A DNA stretch of 64,000 bases from the NCBI RefSeq assembly GCF_014700075.1, contig NZ_JACXBU010000006.1, positions 62,001 through 126,000 of the forward strand. Reading direction: 5' to 3'. Below the pieces are notes generated by a model. The model did no database searches. It saw nothing but the letters and a program-made list of their open reading frames with translations, and was not told the DNA's origin. Below are positions 19,201-29,205 of this stretch, one piece after another. The position numbers and the translations under genes were made by a program. Position 1 is the stretch's first letter, and every line of letters begins with the position of its first letter. The DNA is from Pseudomonas sp. JM0905a (GTDB taxonomy: Bacteria; Pseudomonadota; Gammaproteobacteria; Pseudomonadales; Pseudomonadaceae).

Positions 19201-19236
19201 GTCACCCGGCGGACGCTCATCGTCCGCCGGGGTGAC
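19201..19236 (+). repeat. Long hairpin after hflC
   Basis: GTCACCCGGCGGACG pairs with CGTCCGCCGGGGTGAC (one bulged G, 5-nt loop). It has no U-run, so it is more likely a 3'-end stabiliser or Rho-assisted stop than an intrinsic terminator. Confidence 0.5.
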
Positions 19237-19264
19237 CGTCAGGGAAAACGTGTTATCATGGGTC

Positions 19265-19287
19265 AGCCGGGAATTCCCGGCTTTTTT
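19265..19287 (+). terminator. Intrinsic terminator between hflC and the DUF2065 gene
   Basis: AGCCGGG / CCCGGCT stem with AATT loop and a 6-T tail, a textbook Rho-independent terminator. It ends 16 bp before the start of the DUF2065 ORF. Confidence 0.85.
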
Positions 19288-19302
19288 GCGTCCGCGGGAA
19301 TC

Positions 19303-19488
19303 ATGTGGCAGGAACTCGGCATTGCTTTTTGTCTGATGCTGGTGCTGGAAGGCATCCTGCCCTTCCTCTATCCGCGCCGTTGGCGCGCCGCGGTGCTTGG
19401 GTTGGCGGAGTTCAAGGACCGCCATCTCCGCCTGATGGGCCTGTCCAGCATGTTGCTGGGGACCGGCCTCCTTTATCTGCTTCACTGA
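19303..19488 (+). CDS. DUF2065 (YjeT-like) small membrane protein
   Basis: 61 residues from ATG 19303 (MWQELGIAFCLMLVLEGILP): two membrane helices, with FLYPRRWRAAV between them and LRLMGLSSMLLGTGLLYLLH at the end. This is the DUF2065 pattern, commonly found between hflC and hisZ/purA. Its function is unknown. No SD is obvious; the terminator hairpin sits just upstream, so how it is transcribed is unclear. Confidence 0.8.
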   Translation: MWQELGIAFCLMLVLEGILPFLYPRRWRAAVLGLAEFKDRHLRLMGLSSMLLGTGLLYLLH

Positions 19489-19522
19489 TGGCTTGCCGCC
19501 CGGCTGAGAGGGGATTGGCGAA

Positions 19523-20707
19523 ATGGCAACGGTAGATCGCTGGCTGCTGCCAGACGGTATCGAAGAAGTACTGCCGCCCGAGGCGGCACGCATCGAGGCA
19601 GCCCGCCGCCAGGTGCTGGATCTGTTCCAGCGTTGGGGCTATGACTTCGTGGTCACTCCGCATATCGAATATCTCGAGTCCCTGCTGACCGGTGCCGGTC
19701 AGGACCTCGACCTGCGCACCTTCAAGGTGACTGACCCGCAGTCGGGCCACCTGATGGGGTTCCGCGCCGACATTACGCCGCAAGTGGCGCGTATCGACGC
19801 CCACACCCTGCGCCGTGAAGGTCCGAACCGCCTGTGCTACGCGGGCAGCGTGCTGCACGCCAAGCCGCGCGCACTGTCCACTTCGCGCAGCCCGATCCAG
19901 CTGGGCGCCGAGCTATACGGCGATGCCAGTCCGGCGAGCGACGTCGAGGTCATCAGCCTGATGCTCGAAATGCTCGAGCTGGCCGCTGTGCCGGACGTGC
20001 ACATGGACCTCGGCCACGTCGGTATTTACCGTGGCCTGGCCAGGGCTGCCGGTCTTTCCGGTGAAGTCGAGCGCAGCCTGTTCGATGCCCTGCAGCGCAA
20101 GGCGGTGGACGAAGTTGCTGAGCTGACCGCAGACCTGCCGCACGAACTGGCGTCCATGCTCCGCTCCCTGGCTGAGCTCTGCGGTAGCCGCGAAGTGCTG
20201 GACCTGGCCCAGGGCGTGCTAATGGATGCGCCGGAAGACGTGCATCGCGCGCTGGATGAACTGATCGCCATCGCCGACGCCCTGGAGCTGCGCTATCCCG
20301 AACTCCCACTCTATTTCGACCTGGGCGAGCTGCGCGGCTACCACTATCACACCGGGGTGGTCTTCGCCGCCTTCGTTCCGGGCGTCGGGCAGTCCATCGC
20401 CCAAGGCGGCCGCTATGACGACATCGGTGCCGATTTCGGTCGTGCCCGTCCGGCAACCGGTTTCTCCACCGACCTGAAGACCCTGGTGACCCTGGGCAAC
20501 ATGGCGCTGGACCAGCCGATTCCCGGTATCTGGGCGCCGGACAGCCACGACCCTTATCTGTGGTACGAGGTCAAACGCCTGCGTTCCGATGGGCAGCGCG
20601 TGGTGCAGGCCCTGCCGGGGCAGGAAGTTGCAAGCGCGTCGGAAGCGGGTTGCGATCGCCAGCTGCTCCTGCGTGACGGGCGCTGGCAAGTGGCAGCGCT
20701 TTCCTAG
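19523..20707 (+). CDS. hisZ: ATP phosphoribosyltransferase regulatory subunit HisZ
   Basis: HisRS-like paralogue that activates short-form HisG in the first step of histidine synthesis. 394 residues starting [21 protein letters not shown]. The class-II synthetase-like motifs are partial: [42 protein letters not shown] and [17 protein letters not shown], while the anticodon domain is absent, as in HisZ. It is 34 bp after the DUF2065 gene and upstream of purA. Confidence 0.94.
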   Translation: MATVDRWLLPDGIEEVLPPEAARIEAARRQVLDLFQRWGYDFVVTPHIEYLESLLTGAGQDLDLRTFKVTDPQSGHLMGFRADITPQVARIDAHTLRREGPNRLCYAGSVLHAKPRALSTSRSPIQLGAELYGDASPASDVEVISLMLEMLELAAVPDVHMDLGHVGIYRGLARAAGLSGEVERSLFDALQRKAVDEVAELTADLPHELASMLRSLAELCGSREVLDLAQGVLMDAPEDVHRALDELIAIADALELRYPELPLYFDLGELRGYHYHTGVVFAAFVPGVGQSIAQGGRYDDIGADFGRARPATGFSTDLKTLVTLGNMALDQPIPGIWAPDSHDPYLWYEVKRLRSDGQRVVQALPGQEVASASEAGCDRQLLLRDGRWQVAALS

Positions 20708-20747
20708 GAAGTGGCTTCATGGCCGGTGTGAGACTGCCGGCCACTAA

Positions 20748-22106
<1,359 letters not shown>

Positions 22107-22122
22107 GTCTTCCGACTCTCCA

Positions 22123-22147
22123 GAAGGGCCGCCTAGTGCGGCCCTTC
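22123..22147 (+). terminator. Terminator after purA
   Basis: GAAGGGCCGC / GCGGCCCTTC perfect 10-bp stem with 5-nt loop, 16 bp after the purA stop. Only a short T-rich tail (GTCGTTTC) follows. Confidence 0.75.
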
Positions 22148-22182
22148 GTCGTTTCGGTGGTTTCAAATGTCGCGCTGCTGGT

Positions 22183-22198
22183 CGGCACGCACCTTGCT
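22183..22198 (+). promoter_or_regulatory. Candidate sigma-54 promoter for the chemoreceptor gene
   Basis: CGGCACGCACCTTGCT: GG and GC separated by exactly 10 bp, GGCACG and TTGCT perfect, only the first base (C for T) off the TGGCACG-N4-TTGCW consensus. It would start RNA near 22209, about 53 bp before the GTG start. Confidence 0.6.
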
Positions 22199-22261
22199 GG
22201 CACTTTATAAATCCGAGTTGTCGCCGTTATAGCGGTAACGGTCGTTAAGGAGCCACAAGTC

Positions 22262-24196
22262 GTGTCAGCCATCCTGTCTTTGTTGCAGAGCCGTTTATTG
22301 CGTCCGGTGTTCATTGCCCTTGGGGTCGCGTTGCTGGTGCAGGTGCTGGTGGCCGTTGCCCTCACGCGGAGCACCGTGAATTCACTGGTGGACGAATTGG
22401 GCGTTCGACTGGGTGGTGACACCCAGCGCCTGGCGGGTGATCTCGAGCAGGCCGGGCAGGAAGTGTCCGGCAGCTTGAGCGCGCTCTCCGGCAAGACGCG
22501 CGAACGCCTGGGGGCTGCGCTCAGTGCGCGCCTCCAGCAGGAGCAGGGGCAGTTGCGCCAGACCCTTGAGCAGAATCTCAAGGAGTCGGCCAACGACATG
22601 GCCCAGTTGCTCGCTGCCGTAGCGCCTCGGGCCATGTGGGACAACGACGTGCCCACGCTTTCTGAATTCGCCCGCCGCGCCCAGCGCAATCCCAATGTGC
22701 TCTTCGTCATCTATGACGATGCCAGTGGGCAGCACCTGACCCGCTATCTCAATCGCGAGAACCCGCTGATCAAGGCGTTGCTGGCCAAGGGGCAGGGCGA
22801 GCGTGCGCTGGACAAGGTGCTGAATGCGGCTGCCGGCGATCCATCCGTCTATCTGGTGGAGGCCTCCATCAGCCCCAATGGCGTGGAGATCGGCAAGGTG
22901 CGAATGGGTGTTTCCACAGCTGGGGTGGAGGAGCAGCTGGAAGCGCTGGACCAGCGCTTCTCCGCCCTGATCGCCAGTGGCGGTGAGCTGGTGGGCGAAA
23001 GCCTGTCCGGTGCCGCCAGCGAGAGCAGCGCCGCGTTGACCGCGCGCCTGCAATCGGCTCGCGAGACGGCCGGAAGCATGAGTGCGGGCACTCGCCAGGC
23101 TGTGGAGTCGGCGGCTGATGAGCTGCGCTGGCGCATCGGCCTGGGGCTGGCGCTGGTTGGGCTTGGCGTGCTGCTAGTGCTGGCCGTGGTGCTGGGGCGT
23201 CGCGTGGTGGTTCGCCTGCGTTTGCTGATCGAGGCGCTGAACGATCTGGCAGCTGGCGAGGGTGATCTGACGCGTCGTGTGCGGATCGACAGCCGTGACG
23301 AGGTCGGGGAAATGGCCACTGCGGTGAACCGGTTCGTCGACAAGCTGCAACCGATCGTCCGCGAGGCGGGTGATGTGGCGCAGCGCACCGGGCTGGAGAT
23401 CAAGGCGCTGTCCGAGCGCAGCCAGTCCGCCGAATCGGCGGCTCATCGTCAACGCAGCGAGGTGGAAGGCAGTCTCAGTGCGCTGGCGGGCATGGTGGCC
23501 GAGGCTCAATCCGAGAGTCAGGCCATGCAGGACGCGCTGCGCCAGGTGGGTGAGATCCGCCAGGCTGCGCAGGATAACGCAGCAATTGCGCGCAAGGTGG
23601 GCGGCCTGATCGAGAACCTGGAAGCGCGGGTACAGAACGGTTCCGAAGTGATCGAGCGCCTGGCCCGCCAGAGCGAGCAGATCGAGATGGTGCTATCGGT
23701 TATCCACGGCATTGCCGAGCAGACCAACCTGCTGGCGCTGAATGCGGCCATTGAAGCGGCGAGGGCGGGGGAGAGTGGTCGCGGTTTCGCCGTGGTTGCC
23801 GACGAAGTGCGGGCGCTGGCCAGCAAGACCCAGCAATCCACGGGCGACATCCAGGAGCATATCGCTGCGCTGCAGACCGGGGCACGGGAAGCGGTGTCGG
23901 CCATTTCCCAGGCCCGCGAGCGTGCGGTGGAAGGCTTGGAGGCGCTGCGTGACAGTGAGCGATTGCAGCAAAGCGTGCAGCAGGCGGTGGAGCAGGTGCA
24001 TGGCGCGGTGCAGGCTGCGGCTCGCGCAGCGGAACACCAGGCCGCAGGCGCCGATGGCGTACGTGGCCGGGTGGATGTGATTCATGCTGAAGCCAGCCTG
24101 GCCGCTGAAGCGGTGGCGGCGACTGCCAGCAGCGGGCGCGTGCTCGCCGGCCTGGCCGATCAGCTCAAGGCCAGTCTGGGGCAGTTCAAGGCATAG
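22262..24196 (+). CDS. Methyl-accepting chemotaxis protein
   Basis: Transmembrane chemoreceptor, 644 residues. GTG start with AAGGAG 8 bp upstream. TM1 at about 14-35, a periplasmic region at about 36-288 with helical low-complexity parts and a central segment [32 protein letters not shown], then TM2 at about 291-313 and HAMP at about 314-367 ([19 protein letters not shown]). The cytoplasmic signalling tip [20 protein letters not shown] and [16 protein letters not shown] lies at about 488-520. No C-terminal NWETF-type tether is present. The ligand is unknown; the sensor domain is not one I recognise. It lies between purA and the tRNA/rnr region. Confidence 0.93.
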   Translation: MSAILSLLQSRLLRPVFIALGVALLVQVLVAVALTRSTVNSLVDELGVRLGGDTQRLAGDLEQAGQEVSGSLSALSGKTRERLGAALSARLQQEQGQLRQTLEQNLKESANDMAQLLAAVAPRAMWDNDVPTLSEFARRAQRNPNVLFVIYDDASGQHLTRYLNRENPLIKALLAKGQGERALDKVLNAAAGDPSVYLVEASISPNGVEIGKVRMGVSTAGVEEQLEALDQRFSALIASGGELVGESLSGAASESSAALTARLQSARETAGSMSAGTRQAVESAADELRWRIGLGLALVGLGVLLVLAVVLGRRVVVRLRLLIEALNDLAAGEGDLTRRVRIDSRDEVGEMATAVNRFVDKLQPIVREAGDVAQRTGLEIKALSERSQSAESAAHRQRSEVEGSLSALAGMVAEAQSESQAMQDALRQVGEIRQAAQDNAAIARKVGGLIENLEARVQNGSEVIERLARQSEQIEMVLSVIHGIAEQTNLLALNAAIEAARAGESGRGFAVVADEVRALASKTQQSTGDIQEHIAALQTGAREAVSAISQARERAVEGLEALRDSERLQQSVQQAVEQVHGAVQAAARAAEHQAAGADGVRGRVDVIHAEASLAAEAVAATASSGRVLAGLADQLKASLGQFKA

Positions 24197-24279
24197 AAGG
24201 GAATGTGGGGGAGGGGCGGGGCGAAGGCTCGGCCCCTGATCTGGCGGTTGTTACGGAATGTCTGGAAGCCAGAAAGCAC

Positions 24280-24302
24280 AAAGCCGAGCAGAGCTCGGCT
24301 TT
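24280..24302. terminator. Hairpin between chemoreceptor gene and tRNA-Leu
   Basis: AAAGCCGAGC / GCTCGGCTTT, 10-bp perfect stem, 3-nt loop. On the + strand it is followed by TGTTTAAG; on the - strand it lies just after the 3' end of tRNA-Leu copy 1. Probably bidirectional. Confidence 0.6.
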
Positions 24303-24312
24303 GTTTAAGAGT

Positions 24313-24399
24313 GGTGCCCAGGAGAAGACTCGAACTTCCACGGTGTTGCCACCGCTAGGACCTGAACCTAGTGCGTCTACCAATTCCGCCACCTGGGCA
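24313..24399 (-). tRNA. tRNA-Leu (CAG), copy 1
   Basis: 87 nt with encoded CCA. The reverse strand gives the acceptor stem GCCCAGG / CCTGGGC, the D-arm GGCGGAATTGGTAGACGC, and an anticodon arm CTAGG-TTCAGGT-CCTAG with anticodon CAG. A class-II variable arm (CGGTGGCAACACCG) and TTCGAGTC in the T-loop follow. It is identical to copy 2. Confidence 0.96.
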
Positions 24400-24475
24400 C
24401 ATTGCGATGATTGCTCATCGACTTATACGGTGTTCATCGTTGAACGACACGGAACCGTACGATCCGCTAAACGAG

Positions 24476-24499
24476 AAACCGAGCTTTACGGCTCGGCTT
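24476..24499 (-). terminator. Hairpin between the two tRNA-Leu genes
   Basis: On the - strand AAGCCGAGC / GCTCGGTTT (9 bp with one G-U), 6-nt loop, then CTCGTTT. It sits 8 bp after copy 2 and resembles the hairpin after copy 1, so it was probably duplicated with the tRNA. It may be a weak terminator or processing site. Confidence 0.4.
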
Positions 24500-24507
24500 C
24501 GAAGAAG

Positions 24508-24594
24508 TGGTGCCCAGGAGAAGACTCGAACTTCCACGGTGTTGCCACCGCTAGGACCTGAACCTAGTGCGTCTACCAATTCCGCCACCTGGGC
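24508..24594 (-). tRNA. tRNA-Leu (CAG), copy 2
   Basis: 87 nt with encoded CCA, base-for-base identical to the copy at 24313-24399, with anticodon CAG and a long class-II variable arm. It is the promoter-proximal copy of a two-gene unit read leftward. Confidence 0.96.
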
Positions 24595-24659
24595 ACTTCT
24601 GGATGCGATGATTGCTCATCTGCTTCCTTCACAACGTCTCAGCGACGCTGTGGGCGCGA

Positions 24660-24688
24660 ACTATACGAGCCGACTTTTGTGTTGTAAA
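24660..24688 (-). promoter_or_regulatory. Sigma-70 promoter of the tRNA-Leu pair
   Basis: On the - strand TTTACA (24683-24688), 17 bp, TATAGT (24660-24665), followed by a GC-rich stretch (TCGCGCCC) typical of stringently controlled stable-RNA promoters. It is about 65 bp upstream of tRNA copy 2. Confidence 0.8.
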
Positions 24689-24802
24689 CCCCTGAGCGCG
24701 AAAAAAATTATTCTTCGGACTAAGCTGACCGACAATCGGAATTCGCGCTTCAATAAGACCCATGGCAAATCCCTCTATGGATAAAAAGGTGATCACCCCC
24801 TG

Positions 24803-27550
24803 ATGGCCGATTGGCAGAACCTCGACCCCGAGGCCGCTCGCGAGGCGGAAAAATACGAAAACCCCATCCCCAGCCGCGAGTTGATCCTGCAGCGCCTCGA
24901 TGAGCGCGGCGCCCCAGCCAGCCGTGAACAGCTGGTGGAAGAATTCGGCCTGACTACTGATGAGCAACTGGAGGCACTGCGCCGCCGGCTCCGCGCCATG
25001 GAGCGCGATGGCCAGCTCATCTATACCCGTCGCGGCACCTACGCGCCTGTGGACAAACTCGACCTCATCTGCGGACGCGTCAGCGGCCATCGCGATGGCT
25101 TCGGCTTCCTTATTCCCGACGATGGCTCCGAAGACCTTTTCCTCAGCCCAGCGCAGATGCGCCTGGTGTTCGATGGCGACCGTGCCCTGGCCCGCGTCGC
25201 TGGCGTCGACCGCCGTGGTCGCCGCGAGGGCGCCCTGGTAGAGATCATCGAGCGGGCCCACGAAACCCTGGTCGGCCGTTTCTTTGAAGAAAGCGGCATC
25301 GCCCGGGTAGTGGCCGACAACCCGAAGATCCAGCAGGAAGTCCTGGTGCCCAGCGGCAAGCAGGGCGCGGCGAGGCATGGTCAATTCGTTCAGGTGAAGA
25401 TCGAGCAATGGCCGAGCAACTTCCGCCTGGCTCAGGGCGAAGTGGTGGAAGTGCTGGGCGACTACATGGCGCCGGGCATGGAGATCGAAGTCGCCCTGCG
25501 CAGCTATGACATTCCCCACGAGTGGCCCGCCGCCGTGCTCAAGGAAGCGGCCAAGCTCAAGCCCGAAGTGGCCGAGAAGGACAAGGAGAAGCGCATCGAC
25601 CTGCGCGACCTGCCTTTGGTCACCATCGACGGCGAGGACGCCCGCGACTTCGACGACGCCGTGTACGCCGAGGCACGCAAGGGTGGCGGCTGGCGCCTGA
25701 TCGTCGCCATCGCCGACGTCTCGCACTATGTAAAGGTAGGGTCGGCGCTGGACGAGGAAGCGAGCAACCGCGGCAACTCGGTGTACTTCCCGGAGAAGGT
25801 CATCCCGATGCTGCCGGAGGTGCTGTCCAACGGACTCTGCTCCCTGAACCCCCTGGTGGATCGCCTGGCGATGGTTTGCGACATGACCATCTCCCGCGCC
25901 GGCAAGCTGACCGGCTACGAGTTCTACGAGGCGGTCATTCATTCTCATGCACGGCTCACCTACACCAAGGTCAGCCAGTTCCTGGAAACCCCGGAATCCG
26001 CCGAAGCCCAGCAGTTCGCCGAGCAGTTGCCGCATCTGGTCAAGCCCCTGCAGCAGCTCTACAAGCTCTATAAGGTGCTGCTGGCGCAACGTCAGGTGCG
26101 AGGCGCCATCGACTTCGAGACCCAGGAAACCCGCATCGTCTTCAGCGCCGATCGCAAGATCTCCGAGATCCTGCCGACCCAGCGCAACGATGCCCACAAA
26201 CTGATCGAGGAATGCATGCTGTGCGCCAACGTGGCCACCGCGCGCTTCCTGCAGCAACACGAGATCCCGTCGCTTTACCGTATTCACGAAGGCCCGCCGA
26301 GCGAGCGCCTGGACAAGCTGCGACAGTTCCTCGCCGAACTGGGGCTGTCCCTCAATCGTGGCAAGAACGAGCCGACACCGAGCGACTACCAGGCCTTGCT
26401 GGAGAAGATCCGCGAGCGCCCGGACTTCCACCTGATCCAGACGGTCATGCTGCGTTCCCTCAGTCAGGCGGTATATAGCCCGGACAACGAGGGCCACTTC
26501 GGCCTCAACTATGACGCCTACACCCACTTCACTTCGCCAATCCGGCGTTATCCGGACCTGCTGGTGCATCGCGCCATCCGCAGCTTGATCCGCTCCAGGC
26601 GCGAGAGCGCCCATGTGCAGCGCGCCGGTGCGGCGAGCATGCCCAAGGCACGCATCTATCCCTACGACGAGGCGCGCCTGTTGCAACTGGGCGAGCAGTG
26701 CTCGATGACCGAGCGGCGGGCCGATGAGGCGACCCGCGACGTCACCAACTGGCTGAAGTGCGAGTACATGCGCGACCGCGTGGGCGAAACCTTCCCCGGT
26801 GTGATCTCGGCGGTGACCGGCTTCGGCATTTTCGTCGAGCTGATCGACATCTATGTCGAAGGCCTGGTGCACGTGACGGCGCTGCCGGGTGACTACTACC
26901 ACTTCGACCCGATCCATCATCGCTTGTCCGGCGAGCGCAGCGGCCGAAGCTTCCGTCTGGGCGATCAGGTGGAAGTGGTGGTAGCGCGGGTCGACCTCGA
27001 CGAACGCAAGATCGATTTCGAGCTCTCCGAAAACGTCCTCACCGCACCGGTCGGCCGCAAGAATCGCGGCACCGACAAGCCCGTCCCGGTCAAAGGCAAG
27101 GCCAAGGCCGTCGAGCCCAAGGTCGGCAAGGGCCGCAGCCGGGGTGCCAAGGGGGCTGCTCGCCACGCCCAGCGGGACGCTTCCACGCTCCAGCAGGAGC
27201 CGAGGGCAGCCGTGGCGCCGCGCCGGCCGCGCGCCGGCAAGGTCCAGGCTCTGCCGGCCGTCCCGCCGGAGATGCTCGCCCAGGCCGAGGAGATGCTCGG
27301 CAATACTGATGTGAATAAGAGCCGTGCGGTGAAGCAGGCCCTGCTCAACGAAGCGCGTCAGGGTGCCAAGTCCAGCAAGGGCACGCGTCCGGCGCAGAAA
27401 CCGCTGGACAAGCCTGGCAAGGACAACGCCAGGGCCACCGCCAAGCCGCCGAAGAAGAAAGCCAAGGCGGCGAAGGCTGCCAGCAAACCCACGAAACACC
27501 GTAAAGGGCCGTCGAAACCCAAGGCGCCCGGTAGCAAGGTCAAGAAATGA
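24803..27550 (+). CDS. rnr: Ribonuclease R
   Basis: Processive 3'-5' exoribonuclease acting on structured RNA. 915 residues, longer than E. coli RNase R. Order: N-terminal winged-helix at about 20-80 (REQLVEEFGLTTDEQLEALRRRL), cold-shock domains at about 85-235, and the RNB catalytic domain at about 262-595 with GEDARDFDDAV holding the metal-binding Asp residues. S1 follows at about 655-740 (GVISAVTGFGIFVEL), then a Lys/Ala/Pro-rich basic tail from about 755 to the end (AKPPKKKAKAAKAASKPTK). It overlaps rlmB by 4 bp (ATGA). Confidence 0.97.
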   Translation: MADWQNLDPEAAREAEKYENPIPSRELILQRLDERGAPASREQLVEEFGLTTDEQLEALRRRLRAMERDGQLIYTRRGTYAPVDKLDLICGRVSGHRDGFGFLIPDDGSEDLFLSPAQMRLVFDGDRALARVAGVDRRGRREGALVEIIERAHETLVGRFFEESGIARVVADNPKIQQEVLVPSGKQGAARHGQFVQVKIEQWPSNFRLAQGEVVEVLGDYMAPGMEIEVALRSYDIPHEWPAAVLKEAAKLKPEVAEKDKEKRIDLRDLPLVTIDGEDARDFDDAVYAEARKGGGWRLIVAIADVSHYVKVGSALDEEASNRGNSVYFPEKVIPMLPEVLSNGLCSLNPLVDRLAMVCDMTISRAGKLTGYEFYEAVIHSHARLTYTKVSQFLETPESAEAQQFAEQLPHLVKPLQQLYKLYKVLLAQRQVRGAIDFETQETRIVFSADRKISEILPTQRNDAHKLIEECMLCANVATARFLQQHEIPSLYRIHEGPPSERLDKLRQFLAELGLSLNRGKNEPTPSDYQALLEKIRERPDFHLIQTVMLRSLSQAVYSPDNEGHFGLNYDAYTHFTSPIRRYPDLLVHRAIRSLIRSRRESAHVQRAGAASMPKARIYPYDEARLLQLGEQCSMTERRADEATRDVTNWLKCEYMRDRVGETFPGVISAVTGFGIFVELIDIYVEGLVHVTALPGDYYHFDPIHHRLSGERSGRSFRLGDQVEVVVARVDLDERKIDFELSENVLTAPVGRKNRGTDKPVPVKGKAKAVEPKVGKGRSRGAKGAARHAQRDASTLQQEPRAAVAPRRPRAGKVQALPAVPPEMLAQAEEMLGNTDVNKSRAVKQALLNEARQGAKSSKGTRPAQKPLDKPGKDNARATAKPPKKKAKAAKAASKPTKHRKGPSKPKAPGSKVKK

Positions 27551-28296
27551 GTCAGTTGGAAAAGGTCTACGGCGTGCATGCCGTGGAGGCGCTCCTGCGT
27601 CATCACCCCAAACGCGTCAAGCAGCTGTGGCTGGCGGAAAGCCGGCACGATCCGCGGGTACAGGTCCTTCTCGACCTGGCCGGGCAGCATCGCATCGCGG
27701 TGGGCCACAAGGATCGCCACGAGCTGGACGAATGGGCCGAAGGCGTCCACCAGGGCGTGGTGGCCGAGGTCAGCCCCAGTCAGGTCTGGGGCGAGAACAT
27801 GCTCGACGAGCTGCTGGAGCGCACTCCCGGCGCGCCCTTGCTGCTCGCCCTGGATGGCGTTACCGATCCGCACAACCTGGGCGCCTGCCTGCGCACCGCC
27901 GATGCTGCCGGCGTGCTGGCGGTGATCGTGCCCAAGGACAAGTCCGCCACCCTTAACGCCACCGTGCGCAAGGTGGCCTGCGGTGCGGCGGAGGTCATGC
28001 CGCTGGTGGCGGTGACCAACCTCTCGCGCACCCTCGAAAAACTGCAGAAGAAGGGCCTCTGGGTGGTCGGTACCGCTGGTGAAGCAGAGCAGGAGGTCTA
28101 TCAGCAGGACATGACCGGGCCAACCGTGCTGGTCATGGGCGCGGAGGGGAAGGGCATGCGCCGCCTGACCCGCGAGCGCTGCGACTACCTGGTCAAACTG
28201 CCCATGGCCGGCAGCGTGAGCAGCCTGAACGTCTCCGTGGCCACCGGCGTCTGCCTGTTCGAGGCGGTCCGCCAGCGCCGCAGCCGTCCCCAGTGA
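27547..28296 (+). CDS. rlmB: 23S rRNA (guanosine-2'-O-)-methyltransferase RlmB
   Basis: SPOUT/TrmH-type methyltransferase for Gm2251. 249 residues. The N-terminal L30e-like substrate-binding part is YGVHAVEALLRHHPKRVKQLWL. The SPOUT knot motifs follow: LDGVTDPHNLGACLRTADAAG, then VLVMGAEGKGMRRLTRERCD and LPMAGSVSSLNVSVATGV. The start overlaps the rnr stop, and a strong terminator follows. Confidence 0.96.
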   Translation: MSQLEKVYGVHAVEALLRHHPKRVKQLWLAESRHDPRVQVLLDLAGQHRIAVGHKDRHELDEWAEGVHQGVVAEVSPSQVWGENMLDELLERTPGAPLLLALDGVTDPHNLGACLRTADAAGVLAVIVPKDKSATLNATVRKVACGAAEVMPLVAVTNLSRTLEKLQKKGLWVVGTAGEAEQEVYQQDMTGPTVLVMGAEGKGMRRLTRERCDYLVKLPMAGSVSSLNVSVATGVCLFEAVRQRRSRPQ

Positions 28297-28303
28297 CGGC
28301 TTG

Positions 28304-28337
28304 CCCCGGACGGCTCCACTGCCGTCCGGGGTTGTTC
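28304..28337 (+). terminator. Terminator after rlmB
   Basis: CCCCGGACGGC / GCCGTCCGGGG perfect 11-bp stem, 6-nt loop, followed by TTGTTC, 7 bp after the rlmB stop. Confidence 0.85.
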
Positions 28338-28356
28338 AAAGTTTCGCCAATTCATC

Positions 28357-28385
28357 TTGCGCGGCATTCAGCCCTTCTCTAGAAT
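28357..28385 (+). promoter_or_regulatory. Sigma-70 promoter of the rpsF operon
   Basis: TTGCGC (28357-28362), 17 bp, TAGAAT (28380-28385). It gives a 5' leader of roughly 110 nt with two potential hairpins before rpsF. Confidence 0.65.
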
Positions 28386-28391
28386 GTCGCC

Positions 28392-28502
28392 CCTTGCCGT
28401 GGGGGCAGGCTTGCGCACGTCCCCGGCCCGGCAAGCCAAAACGAGATATTCACTCCTTGCCTGACCACGATGTTGGCAGGCTACAACCCGTAAGGAGCAT
28501 TT
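28392..28502 (+). promoter_or_regulatory. Structured 5' leader of rpsF
   Basis: The leader contains a GCCCC/GGGGC hairpin near 28390-28407 and a GCCTG/CAGGC hairpin near 28458-28481 just upstream of the SD AAGGAG. rpsF leaders in many bacteria bind the S6:S18 complex for feedback control. I can see hairpins in the right place but cannot confirm the CCG bulge that defines the motif. Confidence 0.3.
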
Positions 28503-28910
28503 ATGCGTCATTACGAAATCATCTTCCTGGTTCACCCGGACCAGAGCGAGCAGGTTGGCGGCATGGTTGAGCGCTACACCAAGCTCATCGAAGAAGACGG
28601 TGGCAAGATTCACCGCCTGGAAGACTGGGGCCGTCGTCAGCTGGCCTACGCCATCAACAACGTTCACAAGGCTCACTACGTGATGCTGAACGTTGAGTGC
28701 AGCGGCAAAGCCCTCGCCGAGCTGGAAGACAACTTCCGCTACAACGACGCCGTCATCCGTAACCTGGTCATCCGTCGCGACGAAGCCATCACTGGCCAGT
28801 CCGAGATGCTCAAGGCCGAGGAAAACCGCAACGAGCGCCGTGAGCGCCGTGAGCGCGTTGAGACTGACGCTGCCGCCGAAGGCGAAGACAGCGACAACGC
28901 TGACGAGTAA
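28503..28910 (+). CDS. rpsF: 30S ribosomal protein S6
   Basis: 135 residues, [25 protein letters not shown] start, [23 protein letters not shown] in the middle, and a C-terminal acidic/charged extension ([21 protein letters not shown]) that can receive glutamates from RimK in related bacteria. Binds S18 on the 30S platform. AAGGAG lies upstream. First gene of the rpsF-rpsR-DUF2232-rplI operon. Confidence 0.98.
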   Translation: MRHYEIIFLVHPDQSEQVGGMVERYTKLIEEDGGKIHRLEDWGRRQLAYAINNVHKAHYVMLNVECSGKALAELEDNFRYNDAVIRNLVIRRDEAITGQSEMLKAEENRNERRERRERVETDAAAEGEDSDNADE

Positions 28911-28938
28911 TCCACGGATCTATTGAGGAGCCAAGTTC

Positions 28939-29169
28939 ATGGCACGTTTCTTCCGTCGTCGTAAGTTCTGCCGTTTCACCGCTGAAGGCGTGAAAGAGAT
29001 CGACTTCAAGGATCTCAACACCCTGAAGGCATACGTCTCCGAAACCGGCAAGATCGTTCCGAGCCGTATCACCGGCACCAAAGCCAAGTATCAGCGTCAG
29101 CTGGCTACCGCTATCAAGCGCGCCCGCTACCTGGCCCTGCTGCCCTACACCGACAGCCACGGCCGTTGA
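28939..29169 (+). CDS. rpsR: 30S ribosomal protein S18
   Basis: 76 residues, [25 protein letters not shown] start, [22 protein letters not shown] and [15 protein letters not shown], the complete family pattern. Has a single Cys near the N-terminus. AGGAG precedes the ATG. It is 28 bp after rpsF. Confidence 0.98.
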   Translation: MARFFRRRKFCRFTAEGVKEIDFKDLNTLKAYVSETGKIVPSRITGTKAKYQRQLATAIKRARYLALLPYTDSHGR

Positions 29170-29205
29170 TCTCGGTCGGTCGACCTAGGTAAGGGATAGA
29201 TCGCA

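Noticed and set aside
22205-22240. FliA-like promoter before the chemoreceptor gene
   Set aside because: GCCGTTAT is present but TAAA is 11, not 15, bp upstream; the sigma-54 match nearby is much better.
24629-27499. 956-codon ORF on the - strand
   Set aside because: It is antisense to rnr, whose domains and motifs are complete; the reverse frame is open only because of high GC and has no recognisable domain.
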